Positions 47,254 to 59,400 of a stretch of DNA of 64,000 nt are shown here, piece after piece; within the stretch, counting starts at the first letter, position 1, and every line of letters starts with the position of its first letter. The DNA lies in assembly GCA_008694505.1 (NCBI GenBank), contig VZDJ01000049.1:3811932-3875931 (forward strand), read 5' to 3'. Position numbers and translations under genes: made by a program. The notes below the pieces were generated by a model. The model saw only the letters and a program-made list of their open reading frames with translations. It made no database searches and was not told the origin of the DNA. The DNA comes from Cyanoderma ruficeps (lineage: Eukaryota; Chordata; Aves; Passeriformes; Timaliidae).

Positions 47254-50200
47254 AACAGTAAAATTTTCTTTTATTTCCCCCTGCTAAATAGTCAGGATTC
47301 CTCCCTGAAACTTTGAACTCTGCCATTACCCCATGATTTTTGGATGTAACAGGTGCAGTTTGAAATCACCAGTATTTTAACAGGCTTGCTCTGTGTATTA
47401 ACAATTCTTTCATTAAATCAAGCATATTTTGCTGCAATTTACGTCTCTACAAGACCAAACTTCTTGCCGTGAAAGACTGAGCGCCTTCTTTTTTCGAGAT
47501 ATTGGTAGTCCATGACTGGGGTCTGACATTCCGCATCAACTGGTTTCAGCTCAAAACAGAGCAGATCATTTACACTCCAGACAAACCTGCCAGTGCAGAT
47601 AACCAGGATGAAAATACATTTTAAACCACTCTTGAAGTTAGAAGAAAACTCTTTTGAGTTTTCCTTGATTTTCCTTTTGAGGGAGCAGCATGTTCCTGTG
47701 TGCTGTCCATAGATCTCCAGCCAGCATCAGCGGAGATTCAGTACCAGGGGATGATAAATCATTCTAAAAAGGATGTGGCTGCACTAAAATGGATTTTCAC
47801 AGACGACAAATTCCTTCTCCTGCCCACAATAAATTACAGCCATTCACTTCCAGGGGTTTGCTACAGTAACACTTCCCTTATCTGCAAAAATGCATTAAAG
47901 CACTTACAAATCTTTCCCACAAAATGCTCCTCAGCACCTGACCAGGCTAGTTTTCCTCATCATTGTGAGGCATTTCCATTGTTTGCTCCTTATTAAACAG
48001 GGGAATTGAGCCCATTAGGGCTGCAGCCTCACCCTCGATGTTTGGCTCAGTCACATCTCCCTGAAGTGAGGCTGTTCACAGCCGAGAGCTGTTGATGGGT
48101 CTGAAATCTTTACCCTCCTCTCAGCCTACTTGTTAGCCAACATATAGAAACAATTCTTCGCAGAACTGCACACTCCCAGTTTGCTTTTCAGTCCTGTTAA
48201 CATAAGTTTTCTAAATATCTCAGTCTGTCACTACCAGTTGCAAGGCATCCTTGCCCAGAAGTGTGTTCTGCCATTATAAAAAAAGCTGAGGGCTGATTTC
48301 ACACCTCTGCTTGTTAAGTATTTTTTTTTTTTAAAGCGAATAAAATTCTTTACTTAAAAAAATAATTACAACTAACTCTTCATTAGCAGTTCAAATTGCC
48401 TCAGTAAATTTGGTCGCAGCTTTAGTTTGCACACAGATTTATCAAGCTGCTTCATTTCAGGCTTGCAGAGGATCACTTTGTGATTATTTCTCTTCCACGC
48501 ACATTTGTTGCCTTTCAGTGATGGGAACACCCTTTAAAATCTTGAATTCCAGTTGGAAAACCCCGATGTCGCTTTGCCACTGATGTTTTAGTGGCTGCAG
48601 GACTGGATTTCACTGCTGCAGGGATTCTGTGGGCAGCGGGCTCCTGCAACTGGAGACTTTGTCCTGTACCCAAGGAGTGCCTAACCCCAAATCTCATCCA
48701 TGAACAGTAAAAAAAATAATGGAATATTTTTGCCAATTCTTCTGGGCCCACCTAAGCTGGAGTAAAGAACACAACAGAGTTCTTGTAACTTAGAAACTTT
48801 GTGTCGTCTTGGCAGTGGCAATCAACCTCTGCAACTCTTCCTGCTTTTCCTCGCATTCTGCCTACAAATACATTATCCAGGTAAATGTGAGGTTTTGAAA
48901 ATGAGCCCAGGGGTTTTAAATAACAGATTACCCCACAATCACTGGTTTCCAGACTTCTATTTTCACTGGCCCTCTATTTGACCCTTTGTTTCCCAATTCT
49001 TTGGGGTTTTATCAACACTGAGCACAAGTAGCCTTCCAGCTTCACTGGAATCCTTCTATTCTGTTATCACATCTCTCTATAGAAGCATTTTATTTTATTT
49101 TTTTTTTTTTTGCTCAAGGAAAGAACTGAAAAGTCACTAATATTTCTGTTCTGCTGAAATCAGAAAAGACTATGGGTCTGAAGGGGACTCGGAATTGCAT
49201 AAATTATGGGCAGGTTTTGGATGGAGTGCACCTCACTGATTTGGGCTAGCAAATCCATCTTAAATCTCCCCACCAGCCTCCTTCACCTGTTTTTTTCCAC
49301 ATCTGCACTTCCCAGCAGCAAATAAATAAACTATTTGCCATTGTCTGAAGTTCCTGGCTTAGTCTGATTTATTCAAATCTGGAGAGAAAACCAAATATGC
49401 TGGAGAGCGTATTAGTACAACGCAACACCTTTTGCTCCCACTAAATAGGGGCTCTGGGCTACCTCTTATCTCTGCAGCCCAGAAGCAATTCCATCACGTG
49501 CCCAGAGCCTGCTTAAACCCCCTCTTCAGAGCATCATTTAGCAGTTTTGTCAACAAGCTCCAGCCAGCCCCAAAGTAAAAACATTCCGTGTAGATCCACC
49601 TGTGCGCTCTGACCTGCAGAATTCCTATCAGGATGCTCTTTAATGAACCTCTTCAGGGGGAAAAAGGAGTTGCTGCACAATTTTCTAGCACAGTCTGTCC
49701 TTGCTGGGGTTTGATCATCATCCCTGAATCATCCGGCTCTTCCTCACATGCAGCTTTCACTTAAAACTGAAGCTGACTGATATTCCTTGGACTTTAAGAA
49801 CGCAAACCACAAAGTCTCACAAGAAATAAACTCATAAACCAAGTGGATTAATAAGTTTATTTCGTGGGGTCATTAATACGAGCTGCCTTACATTCCTCTT
49901 GCCAGTTTGAGTTCCTTTGCTAAAAACCAAAATTTAAAACTCATCTGAAAAAGCGACTTCAATGCAAATGGGCTCCACTGAAAAGACTGGCAGGCCCTGA
50001 CCCTCTGACAGATGTTTTCACTCTATTTTAAAATATTTTCTAACTTTTACTTGAAAGCAAAAAGACTTAAAAACAAACTGTAGAAAGAAGGGATTAACAC
50101 AGTGAACAAAGTTGTCTGTAGAGAGTTTAATACTCTCTAATTTAGTCATGTTCTCTTGTTATGAATCCAGGGAAGAACTCCTGCAAGTTTTTCAGTATTC

Positions 50201-52283
50201 CTCCAGGAGAAAGAGGGCAGCAAAATCCAGATTTTCAAATGTTCAGTGAAAAAAAAAAAATTAGCAGATTAAATATTCTTCATATTCTAAATATTCTTAA
50301 TTTCAAATATTCTGAGGTGGTAAAGCCTGTGAAGTTCTATGAAATACTGTGATCACCAAAGCTCTGTTTTGTGCCCTATTGGTATTTTTCAATTCTTACC
50401 CCTTGAGCACATATGCATAAGTGGAGGAAATAAATCAGTGCTCAGGCAGACCATCCCTGGGTGTAGCTGAAGGACTCAAACAGATTTTATCTTTTCATCC
50501 TTCCCTCACCTCTGATTAAACACTTGATATTCTGATGGCTTGCGAAGAACTTCATTTTTCCACAATGGTCTCTTCTTTACTCATTGGCATTTTGCTTTGA
50601 ATTTTTCCTTTCAGAACCACAGGGCTGGACAGGGGAAGGCTCAAACAAAACCAGGAAACACTTCTTTTGAGAGAAATTCAATGATATCTCAGGTTATTCA
50701 TCTTTTAGCGTACCAAGGAAATCAGGGAGAAAATCCTGCTGTCTTCCTGACACCACGACACATCTTTACTGGAAAATAATGGTCTGGGTTTGAGACAGAC
50801 TTATCAAGTTGAGGGTTCTCCTTCAGAACATTCCAAGCCCGTTTTTTGCTGCAGGATGGGGGTGAGGTGCTGAGCAGAGTGCTGGATCACAGCTCAGGAA
50901 GCCCCACAGCCTCCCAGGCTGTGCATTCGCATTGCTCTGCATCACCTGCTGCACGACATTTCTTGTGCATAACTCACATGGCTTCAAAAAAACCTCCTCT
51001 GGGGAAACGGGTTTGTCTTAATTTAAGCGTGCCTTTTGCCAGATCAGATACGAGGCCATTTGTGGTTTGCTGAGTTAAGTTGAAAATCCACTATGATTTT
51101 CCAGGAGAAAAAAAAAATATTCAAGGTTTACACTCAGCGCGTGAAGGTGGAAAGCCACTGATAAAATAAGAAACAGCTGGCAAATGAAGACAAGGAACAG
51201 CGTTAAAAAGAGAAACTGCAATGTTTTTCTTGCAAGAAGGACGTCAGCACCTCCCATAAATCCTGTGTGAGTGCTTAACATACATTTCACTGCAGACCCA
51301 GCGAGGAGGGAGATGTTCAAGTGTTGAAAACCAGCATATGGTGAATTTTAGCAGGGCTGTTTGAGCAGTAGGACCCATCACCAAGCTGGGAAACTCTCCC
51401 AGAGGAGGCAGGAAACAGCACTGGAGGTAAAATGTTGATTATTACGCTGCAGGAGACGAAATTGAGGGGTCGGGGTGGCAGCCAGGACTGTCCCCAGAGC
51501 CTGTGTCCCACAGGGGACAGGACACCCAGGACACCGTGCTCTCCCTCTGCCAGAGGCCAGGAGATAATCCCTGTGGTGGGACACAAAAGGCAACATTCAC
51601 TGACCACTGAGCACTTGGAATTCTGCTGCTCCTCTGGATCAGCAGGACCAGGGACAAGTTATGTGAGCTGGATGGAAAACATGAATTGACAGTTCCCTTA
51701 TTTATTTTATGAATTTTGGGACAATGTGGGGCAGTTGTTTTGCAGGTTTCAGATATCATTTGTAGGGTATTCAATGGAGGGAAACAGTTTTTATTGACAA
51801 GGAAAAGAATCTTAGTAAGACCTTTGTAGGTGATGTACATTTGATGTGTAACATTTTCATAGCATCAGAATCTTCTTTATATCTATTAAAGACACCCATT
51901 ACTAAAAATGGAGTTCAATGCTACTTTTCATTGACCATTTGACAATAAAAATGCCTAATTCTGTAGTACCATAGTGAGAATTTCCCCGAAAGATCTTTAT
52001 CCAAACAAAATTTTGTATTCAGAAATCAAAGGCATACACAACTGTTCAGACAGCATTTCCAGTGAAGATAAATGACAGAAATTCCGTGCAGAAAGCAGAC
52101 AAGTTTCAATTGCATGAAAAACAAACACATTTACCATTTCCAACGGTTCTCCTTGAAATTTCATAGGACAGTGGCTGCAATTGAGTCTTCAATTTAACTG
52201 CAGATCTTTCAGGAGCAAATACACATTCAGCAAATGCAGGCTATCAACACGGAGGCAGAGATGTTACGGCTCTGAGTACTCAC

Positions 52284-52436
52284 CTCGTAATTGGCAATCT
52301 CCTCTCGATCAAGGGTTCGGGTCACAGAGACGTCCCCGTTCATGTCATTGATTCTAAAAATTCCTTTTGGGTCTTGATCTACTCCCTTCCCAGAGAGCCG
52401 AAACTTTGCTCCCTCCGTCCCTTCGCTCCTGATGAC
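52284..52436 (-). CDS. CDH13: CDH13 internal exon: N-terminal and middle part of EC1 (51 codons, phase 0 to 0)
   Basis: On the minus strand the exon follows a pyrimidine-rich acceptor (tttcctgccatgcag) and ends at GAG before a gtgagt donor. Its 51 codons begin VIRSEGTEGAKFRLSGKGVD. Residues 11-20 (KFRLSGKGVD) and 25-30 (GIFRIN) are core EC1 strands. Residues 37-45 (SVTRTLDRE) carry the LDRE motif, whose acidic residues bind calcium at the EC1-EC2 junction. The length of 51 codons and both phase-0 boundaries agree with my recollection of the equivalent human segment. The first ten residues differ most from the mammalian protein; the rest is strongly conserved. The propeptide cleavage site and the mature N terminus are in an upstream exon outside the window. 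T-cadherin lacks the Trp2 used by classical cadherins and dimerises in the X-dimer mode, but the residue at that position is not encoded here. The frame is intact, so this looks like a functional exon. In human numbering it is probably exon 4 or 5, which I cannot fix from this window. Confidence 0.93.
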
Positions 52437-52480
52437 CTGCATGGCAGGAAACAAGTGATGGGCCACGTTGTAAAATCTTT
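52437..52480 (-). promoter_or_regulatory. CDH13: 3' splice site of the upstream CDH13 exon
   Basis: Reading the minus strand, the last intron bases are a moderately pyrimidine-rich stretch (cttgtttcctgcc) followed by atgcag at the exon edge. The AG sits directly before the first Val codon, which keeps the frame open through the whole exon. The opposite end of the exon has gtgagt, close to the ideal donor. Confidence 0.85.
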
Positions 52481-54405
52481 TAAACTCGTCCTAAAACCAC
52501 ATAAGTCATTTCGGCCTTTTAACAAATGCTGAGCTACGTTCCCCCTGCCAATAAAATGTAACTATAAAATATGATTTCAATCATTCACAAGACACTGTGC
52601 AATTTTTGTGCTAAGCCCTGGAAAAGCTACTCGTGTTCTTGGCCAGTTCCTGTCTTATCTTTAGTGTCTTCAATTTCACTACTTAACGTTTCTGTTATTC
52701 CACCACTGAGTTCACCCCATGCCTAAAATCTGACATTTCATTTAATGCTATTTCTTCTTTTTAGTTAAATTGATAGAACAGCTACAACCTTAGGGGGAAA
52801 AAAAAAAAAAAATATTCTATTGATCGCCAAGATACACTCTTATTTCAAACAACCTTTACCATACCAGAGAGCCATCACACAACATTTTATTAGTCATTGT
52901 GAAGTCATCACACACTTCTTTCAGGTTGGTTTTCTTCCCCCCAATTCTCGTTCAAACTCTTCCTTCCCCAGGATTTCAAATCAAAGGAAAAATCTCTGCA
53001 TGGAAATATCAGAATATCCTGCCCAGAGCACTCCTGAGTCACACAGCTGGAATTAGTCCACTTCCCAAATTTCTATTTATGTATATACACACACCCATGA
53101 GCGTATGGCAACTCCTCATTACTATTACTTTATTTTACATGAGAACAAAATCCCTAAAATTCTGATTTCGTGGCAGTCTCACATTGGCGACAGTAACATT
53201 TACCAACCTGCAGAGCCACGCAATGTCAGTTACAAGATACACGCTTTGCAAATTTGTATTTGCACACCAGAATCTGAGGGATTATAAATTAATCTTGCCC
53301 TTTAAGGCTGGCAGTCTTGCCAAGCCATTTCTTCCCTCTGCTGTTCAGCGTTCTTTTGTTTCTGGCAATTTCATATCGCTGATTTCCGCAGAAGCATCAA
53401 GTCAAAAATTTATATTCTGGTCTGAATTACAGCTCAGGAAGAGGAAGGGAGAAAGTGGCCTTAGAAATCTGGACCTCCTCCAATTCTGAGATAATAAATA
53501 TGCAGGGTGTTTAATAATGTCCCTGAGGAAATAAATGTTTGCTGCCCTATTACTGTGGGTTGAGCAACGCTGGTTTTGCAGATTACTGGGCAGTGAGATT
53601 TTCACTTAACTCCACAATCATTATTCCTTTCTTTTAATTGAGAAAAAACCACCACGAGTTATGAAATAGGAAATCAGCATTTTCAGAGATAAAGTTTTTC
53701 CTTTCCAAATCCTTTGGGGAAGAGAGACATTTCGAAGTAAAAACCTGTTTCACCTCTGTTTTTCTCCTTCCTTCCAAGACTCCGAAACACTAATGCTCGA
53801 AGTTTCCTTCCTGTGTATTTTTGAGTAAGTCATGCCAAAACACAGAGACAACACTGCAGGTGACAAAAGGGCAAAGCCACTTTCTGTTTGGTGATGAAAC
53901 TCGATCTCAATGGCTCCTACTGAAAAGTTACCTGCTGCTCAGGCAATTTTTTTACCAATTTCTGGCATTTTTACATCAAGCCTAAAAATACAAGATTTTC
54001 TTAACATAAAGCTATGCTTGAGCTACTGCAACGTCATGGCCATTTCTCACTTTTGTAGGGAAAAGATGAATTGATCCTTTTCTACCCCGAGGTCTGAGAC
54101 TTTTTATGAGGCAAGTGCACCTTCCCATATGAGAACAGTGGTTTGAAAGGCCTGCAATCAGCCCCAGGCCAGCACAAAAATCTAACTCAGAGATGTTTAT
54201 GTTACAGCCATTTTCAGCAGAGCCACCAAGCGTTACCTAACTGTTTAGGACAAATTTAAGATGCAGTAGAAACACAATGCCCCGGCTGTAACAATCCACA
54301 ATAAGAAAGAAAAACTAATACCGGGCTCTGAAAGAGGATTTGTAAAAAAACCCCAAGAAACAGATATTCATATGGAAATTTTTCTCCACGCTAGAAAAGG
54401 AAGAA

Positions 54406-54428
54406 TATAATAATAATAATAATAATAA

Positions 54429-54463
<35 letters not shown>

Positions 54464-54480
54464 TTTGTAGTAGTAATAGT
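54406..54480 (+). repeat. Compound (TAA)n(TAG)n microsatellite
   Basis: About eight TAA-type units switch to about eleven TAG units, then an interrupted TAG/TAA tail. On the minus strand one frame of this repeat reads as a leucine run, which creates a false open frame at 54,315-54,605. Confidence 0.93.
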
Positions 54481-54772
54481 GGCCCCTCCAAACCCAACTG
54501 GTGGGAAAATTTCTTCTCAACATCAAAGCTGGCAAAGATCTTCACCTTGAATTTGATGGTGAGACATCCCAGTGTGGTGCCTGACTTGGAGCTGACACAT
54601 CCCATATCTCATCCCCACTCCAGCCCCAAACCCTTCCTCACCATCCAAAGTGTGGGAGGAGCAGAGTCACCAGAGAGCAGAGCTTTTCCAAGTGATCAGA
54701 TGAGCTCACTCAGATTTTTGAAGACCTTAGAGAGTCATCACATCCATGATGCAACGCTTTGCAGACCTTTTC

Positions 54773-54815
54773 CTTTTATCAATTCACCTTTTATCAATTT
54801 CCTTTTATCAATTCC
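54773..54815 (+). repeat. Triplicated CCTTTTATCAATT motif
   Basis: Three copies start at 54,773, 54,788 and 54,802, with spacing of 15 and 14 bases. On the minus strand each contains TTGATAAAAGG, which includes the TGATAA core bound by GATA-family factors. The triplication is plain in the sequence; any regulatory role is inference. Confidence 0.88.
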
Positions 54816-56408
54816 GTGCCTCCAGGTGCTGCACAGCACCTTCAGCCTGATACGGTGGCACAGAGCCCAGCCCTGGGCTGCTCGGGGCACCACCGCAGTG
54901 CTCGCCCAGGAGCTGTGGGCAGCTCACACAGAGTCATTTTCGGAAGGTTCGTTAAAAACCGCTTAATTAGCCACAAGAGGGAGCCGCGAACTCCCAGGAA
55001 TGTCAGGGAGAACATTACCATCTCCTAATTAAGATGCTTATATAATGGCTGCATAGTTCAAAGAAAGTGCATTTCCCAGTTCACACGGAGCTCAGCACAA
55101 CGAAAAGTTTAATAAAGATCGGGCTTAATTTGCCATATGGTTTGGTGCTTCAGCAAGAGCAAGGAAGAAAGCAGGAGGATTGTCTGACATCTCCTCTGGC
55201 AAGGCTGAGATTCGGAGCCCTGGCATAAACACAGCACTGCTCACAGGAAAATTTCCTAGCTCACAATGCATTTGCAGAACAATGTTTTCCCAATATCCTG
55301 GTGGAGGTAAAACAAGGCCAGACTGTTTCTACTGCAACATGTACTTTGGAACTTTGCTTTTAGTTTTCTAAAGCACATAAATGAAATCCCACAGTCACTG
55401 CTACCTGAAGCCCAGACGGAAATAGATATTTCCATAATTATTTTTTTTTCGCTGTTTCAGGAACTTCAGTGCAGGTTCTAATACTGCAAATGTCTGCAGC
55501 ATATGGCAGTGGCTACGTGTTGCACATGGAGTCTCTGCACTCCTGGGAAATGGTTGTTAAGGCAGCTCAGGACCCCACCACCCACCCACTGGGAACAGGG
55601 ATGAGACAGGGATACTTTACCCAGCATCCCAATTTCTACCTATTTCATCCTCCCTTGTGCTGATCTCACAGGTCAGGGGGGACTTTCTGTGGGCAGATGG
55701 CTCAGAATAGACACCAGCTGAGCAGCCCACAACCTCATGGACTGTTTGTTGGAGGCTGTTCCCTCAGCCAGGACACAAGGACAGCACTGGATGGACACAG
55801 ACATGGCTCACTTTCCCATCTCAAGGGCACTTCAGGGAATAATTGCCGATTGAAGTGATCCATCCCGCAGGCACAGCACCCACGACAGCCCAGCCAAAGG
55901 CTCTGTGATCCTGCTCAGCTGAAAGACACTTCCAAGCACGGAGAGCATCAGGCAGCTGACAGGGGCTGCTTTCTGCTCAGCCGTGCCCAGAACGTGTTTC
56001 CCCGGCGCTGCTTTTCAGCTGACACTGTGTATCCCTCGCAGCTAAACTCATCCCAGCAATGCGATCCCCCTGCTGTCACGGGTTTACCGCAGGAGTAAAT
56101 CAGAGTGCTCTCAAGAGAGGAGGAGAAACACAAGTACAAAACCCCCACGCTGCCCCGAGAGAGAGAATTCACAGTTCTGCAGCGCCAGCAAATCTGTCCT
56201 AAGCAGCACCATCCTCAGATACCAGTTTTATTCTTTAAGAGTTTGTCTCAACCCCTCCCATCATTGCTTAGTTCTCAATGCCAGGTGAATTATAGATGCA
56301 TCATAATAGTTTCACTTTTTTAATTAGAAAACTAATCCCACCCCCAGACAGGAATATTTGGTTCAAACCCCAGTTCTTTCCATTTCAGAGCATTACAGTG
56401 TCCCCCTT

Positions 56409-56450
56409 GTGGGTTTTTTGGGTTTTTTTTTAAATTTTTTTTTTTTTTGG
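56409..56450 (+). repeat. T-rich / G-spaced low-complexity tract
   Basis: Two GGG blocks separated by T6 are followed by T10 and T14 runs. Its composition resembles the tract at 1,271-1,326. Confidence 0.85.
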
Positions 56451-59400
56451 TAAGGTTGTTTGGTTCTGGGGAAGCAAATTTATTCATGGAATATTTAAAA
56501 GTGAACTATTTTTTTTCCTCAAACCACTTTGCTCCAAAAGAGCAAAACAATGGTTTAGGCCCATTGTTTAGATATTTTGTATAAATAGACACTTCCTGTC
56601 CTGCCATACTGAAAATTACCCTTTACAGTCACAGGCTCTGTCTGCTCCACACTGACTCAAATACTCTTTCAACCAAAACAAATGCAAAATATTCCCATCG
56701 TTATTCAAAAGCATTAACCAACAGAAACTGCTTCATTACTGTAAGCTAAACATCCAAAACCCGTGGCTAGAAAAGAAGTTTATACAGTTTGCTGTGTTTA
56801 ATAATATATTATGTAAAAATTAATACCTTCAGCTTCTTTAATGAAATGTCAGATAAAGTGGCTGAGCACGGGAGCCGAGCTTTGCTCTTTGATAAAGGCA
56901 GATATTGGCCAAACCTGACCTTGGCTTTCTCTCTGGTTAGAACTTTCTCCAGGTTCACTCCATGTGCAAGGAAATCCAGGGGATTCATTCCCATGATGGC
57001 AACAGGAATTATAAAGCTTCTCTAAGTGACTGTGTCCTTTATTGGTGATCATTAGGGACAAACACAGCACAGGATATTTTTCAGGCACCATTTTTTCTTG
57101 TTCACGTAATGGGCTATTAGCTTTGCTCTATTATCCATCAAGGCACATCTGGGCAGCTGCCCTTTCAGGATGTTATCCGAAACATCCAAAACGAGTTAAT
57201 GGAGACAAGAATGAACAATATTTGCGAAATTCAAGTGAACAGAAAAATAAAATTTCAGTAATTAAAGGCGTTTATGGAAAACAACACCACAGGTGATACC
57301 ACAGTCCTAAATTTCAAACCATTTCCAGACCAGTTTTCAGTCTCCAGTCTATGGAAGAGGCAAGGTTTTCACAGCTTGTCCATCTCCATGAGCTTTCCTG
57401 CAAAGCTGAAACCAGCCAAAAAAAAATCCCATCCCCAAAATCATGATATCTGTCCCTGCAACTGGAGGGGCCCTCTAGAAGGCACAGGATGGAAAGGGAA
57501 AATTCACCAGCAATGGGAATGCACAGCACACACCCAACCTCTGTGACAGCCAAGGGAACACAAAGCTGAGGTGAAGAGTTTGGGTTCTGGGGGAAGCAGA
57601 GCTTGGAAAAACCACATTTAGTACCCCAGACGTTCTTTCTGTGCCATCAGCTCCCAACATTTTGCTTTGACAGTCCAAATAATAATGCACACCCACAGAT
57701 CTCCCAGAGAAAAGAGATGTACATGGACAACAGATGGGATGCAACCCAGCAAAGAAAGCCATAATTCATTAATTTTAAACTTTAAGGGCCTATTTTCTAT
57801 TTCAGATCCCAGGTGAAATACATTACTGCAAAATTTCTGAATTTTACGCTTTAAGGTACAGATTTGGTTGAATTATTGCATGATGCTTCTCAATCAAAGA
57901 GATTAATTGCAACTTTAAATACAAGGTAATTAATCCTTAACAAAGTTTGGGTTCTTTGTTTACTTCTGTGGATTATTTGTTATTTATTTTTATGTATTCG
58001 TACACATTTAAACCTCAGTGGCACTGGGCAAAAATCTTATTACAGGAGTAGCAATTACTTCTTAGTCACATTCTTTTGCACTTGTTCTCTTAAGACTCAT
58101 GATTTACAGAAAAAATAAAAAGGAACACGTGTATTATTACAACAGTGCATCTGTAAACTGAAGTGTTTTAATATCTGAATAAAATTTCTGAAATATTCAG
58201 TACTGGGTATACTAATACCTTGAACATGAAAACTTTTATACCAACCTTCAGAGAAGGAACATGGGAATTAAAAAAAATCAGACATTGAAATTAAATTAAT
58301 TACGAGAATTAAAAAACATACACTGATATTCTCAAGAGGGTCCTTTTTAATGTTTTAACTCTGAGCTTTGTCGTGCAAAACATTTCAGGAAGTGTCAGGT
58401 TTAGGAACGAGGTCGGGAGAATTAAAACACACGGTTTTTGCATATTTTTGATGCATTTTAGGGGCTGCAAATGGTACCAATCCTTCCTCGCCTCAAGGCA
58501 TTCAGACAAAACTGTGAATGCTCCCATCAAGCGCCACATTGAGGACTTCATGAGCATGAAGGAAACAGAACTTGCACTGCTCAAAAAGAGGGGAAACATT
58601 GAAGGGTTTTTTTGGACTGGGGCTCTACTTCCTATAAAATGTACTATACCAACGATCCTTTGGTTACATCAGTGCAAACACAAGGTTTTGCTAAGTAGAA
58701 ACAATTGCAAACCTGAAATTTGACGAGGTTCATAAATCCCAGAGGCAAATGTTTCAGCAGAGTATCTCAATGTATGAAAACGACACGACATATTAAAAAC
58801 CAGTGAAGTTGTTTCACCACCGGGGCTCCGTTTTCCAGATCTTTTTTAGAATAATCAAAAACAAATAGGATATTTGATATTCAACCAAAAAAATATCTCC
58901 TCGCCATAATGGCTTTTTTATCGTAATTACGCGTAAATGTTTACAAAATTCAGATCAACTTTGCAGTGGGATGCACAGGTGTTGAAGTGAAGCAAAATAA
59001 ATTTATGCATGTGGGAGCCCTGGGCGCTGGTGGATCCCTTCAGCCCCAGGTTCATTACTGTAGTTGTACACAGATGCAAGAATTCTCCCTGAAGAACCCT
59101 TTCCAGCAGTTGCAGGGATTTAAATTTGAGGATTTAACCAATATAAATAGCTAACAGTGAGCATTTGCTCGGAGATCGAAGCAAAGTAATTCAATAAACA
59201 CATCAAGATGTGCATTAGCTTTTGTAGCAGGTAATTCCTCAGCTTCCTTTTACTCCTAATTTATAAAGAGCAAGAAGATTCATTACAAATAATTTTGCCT
59301 TTCCCTGCTCCTAGCAGTCTATTTCACAAATATATCTGCAGACTCAGGATTCTGTACACAACAGCTCCCTGCTGACAGCACAGAATTCACAAACACGGGT

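Larger units (their letters stand above)
40831..52283 (-). other. CDH13: CDH13 long intron, 5' part (nearest the upstream exon)
   Basis: Noncoding sequence from the 41-base duplication to the donor of the upstream exon (gtgagt on the minus strand at 52,278-52,283). It contains a 17-base A run (42,285-42,301), the 65-base duplication at 45,695-45,820, a T-rich tract with an N at 47,200-47,253 and an AAATATTCT-rich stretch near 50,269-50,316. GC-richer patches near 43,240-43,350 and 51,460-51,580 have no recognised content. Confidence 0.75.

Noticed and set aside
54315..54605. Minus-strand open frame with a long leucine run
   Set aside because: The leucines are the translation of the TAA/TAG microsatellite.
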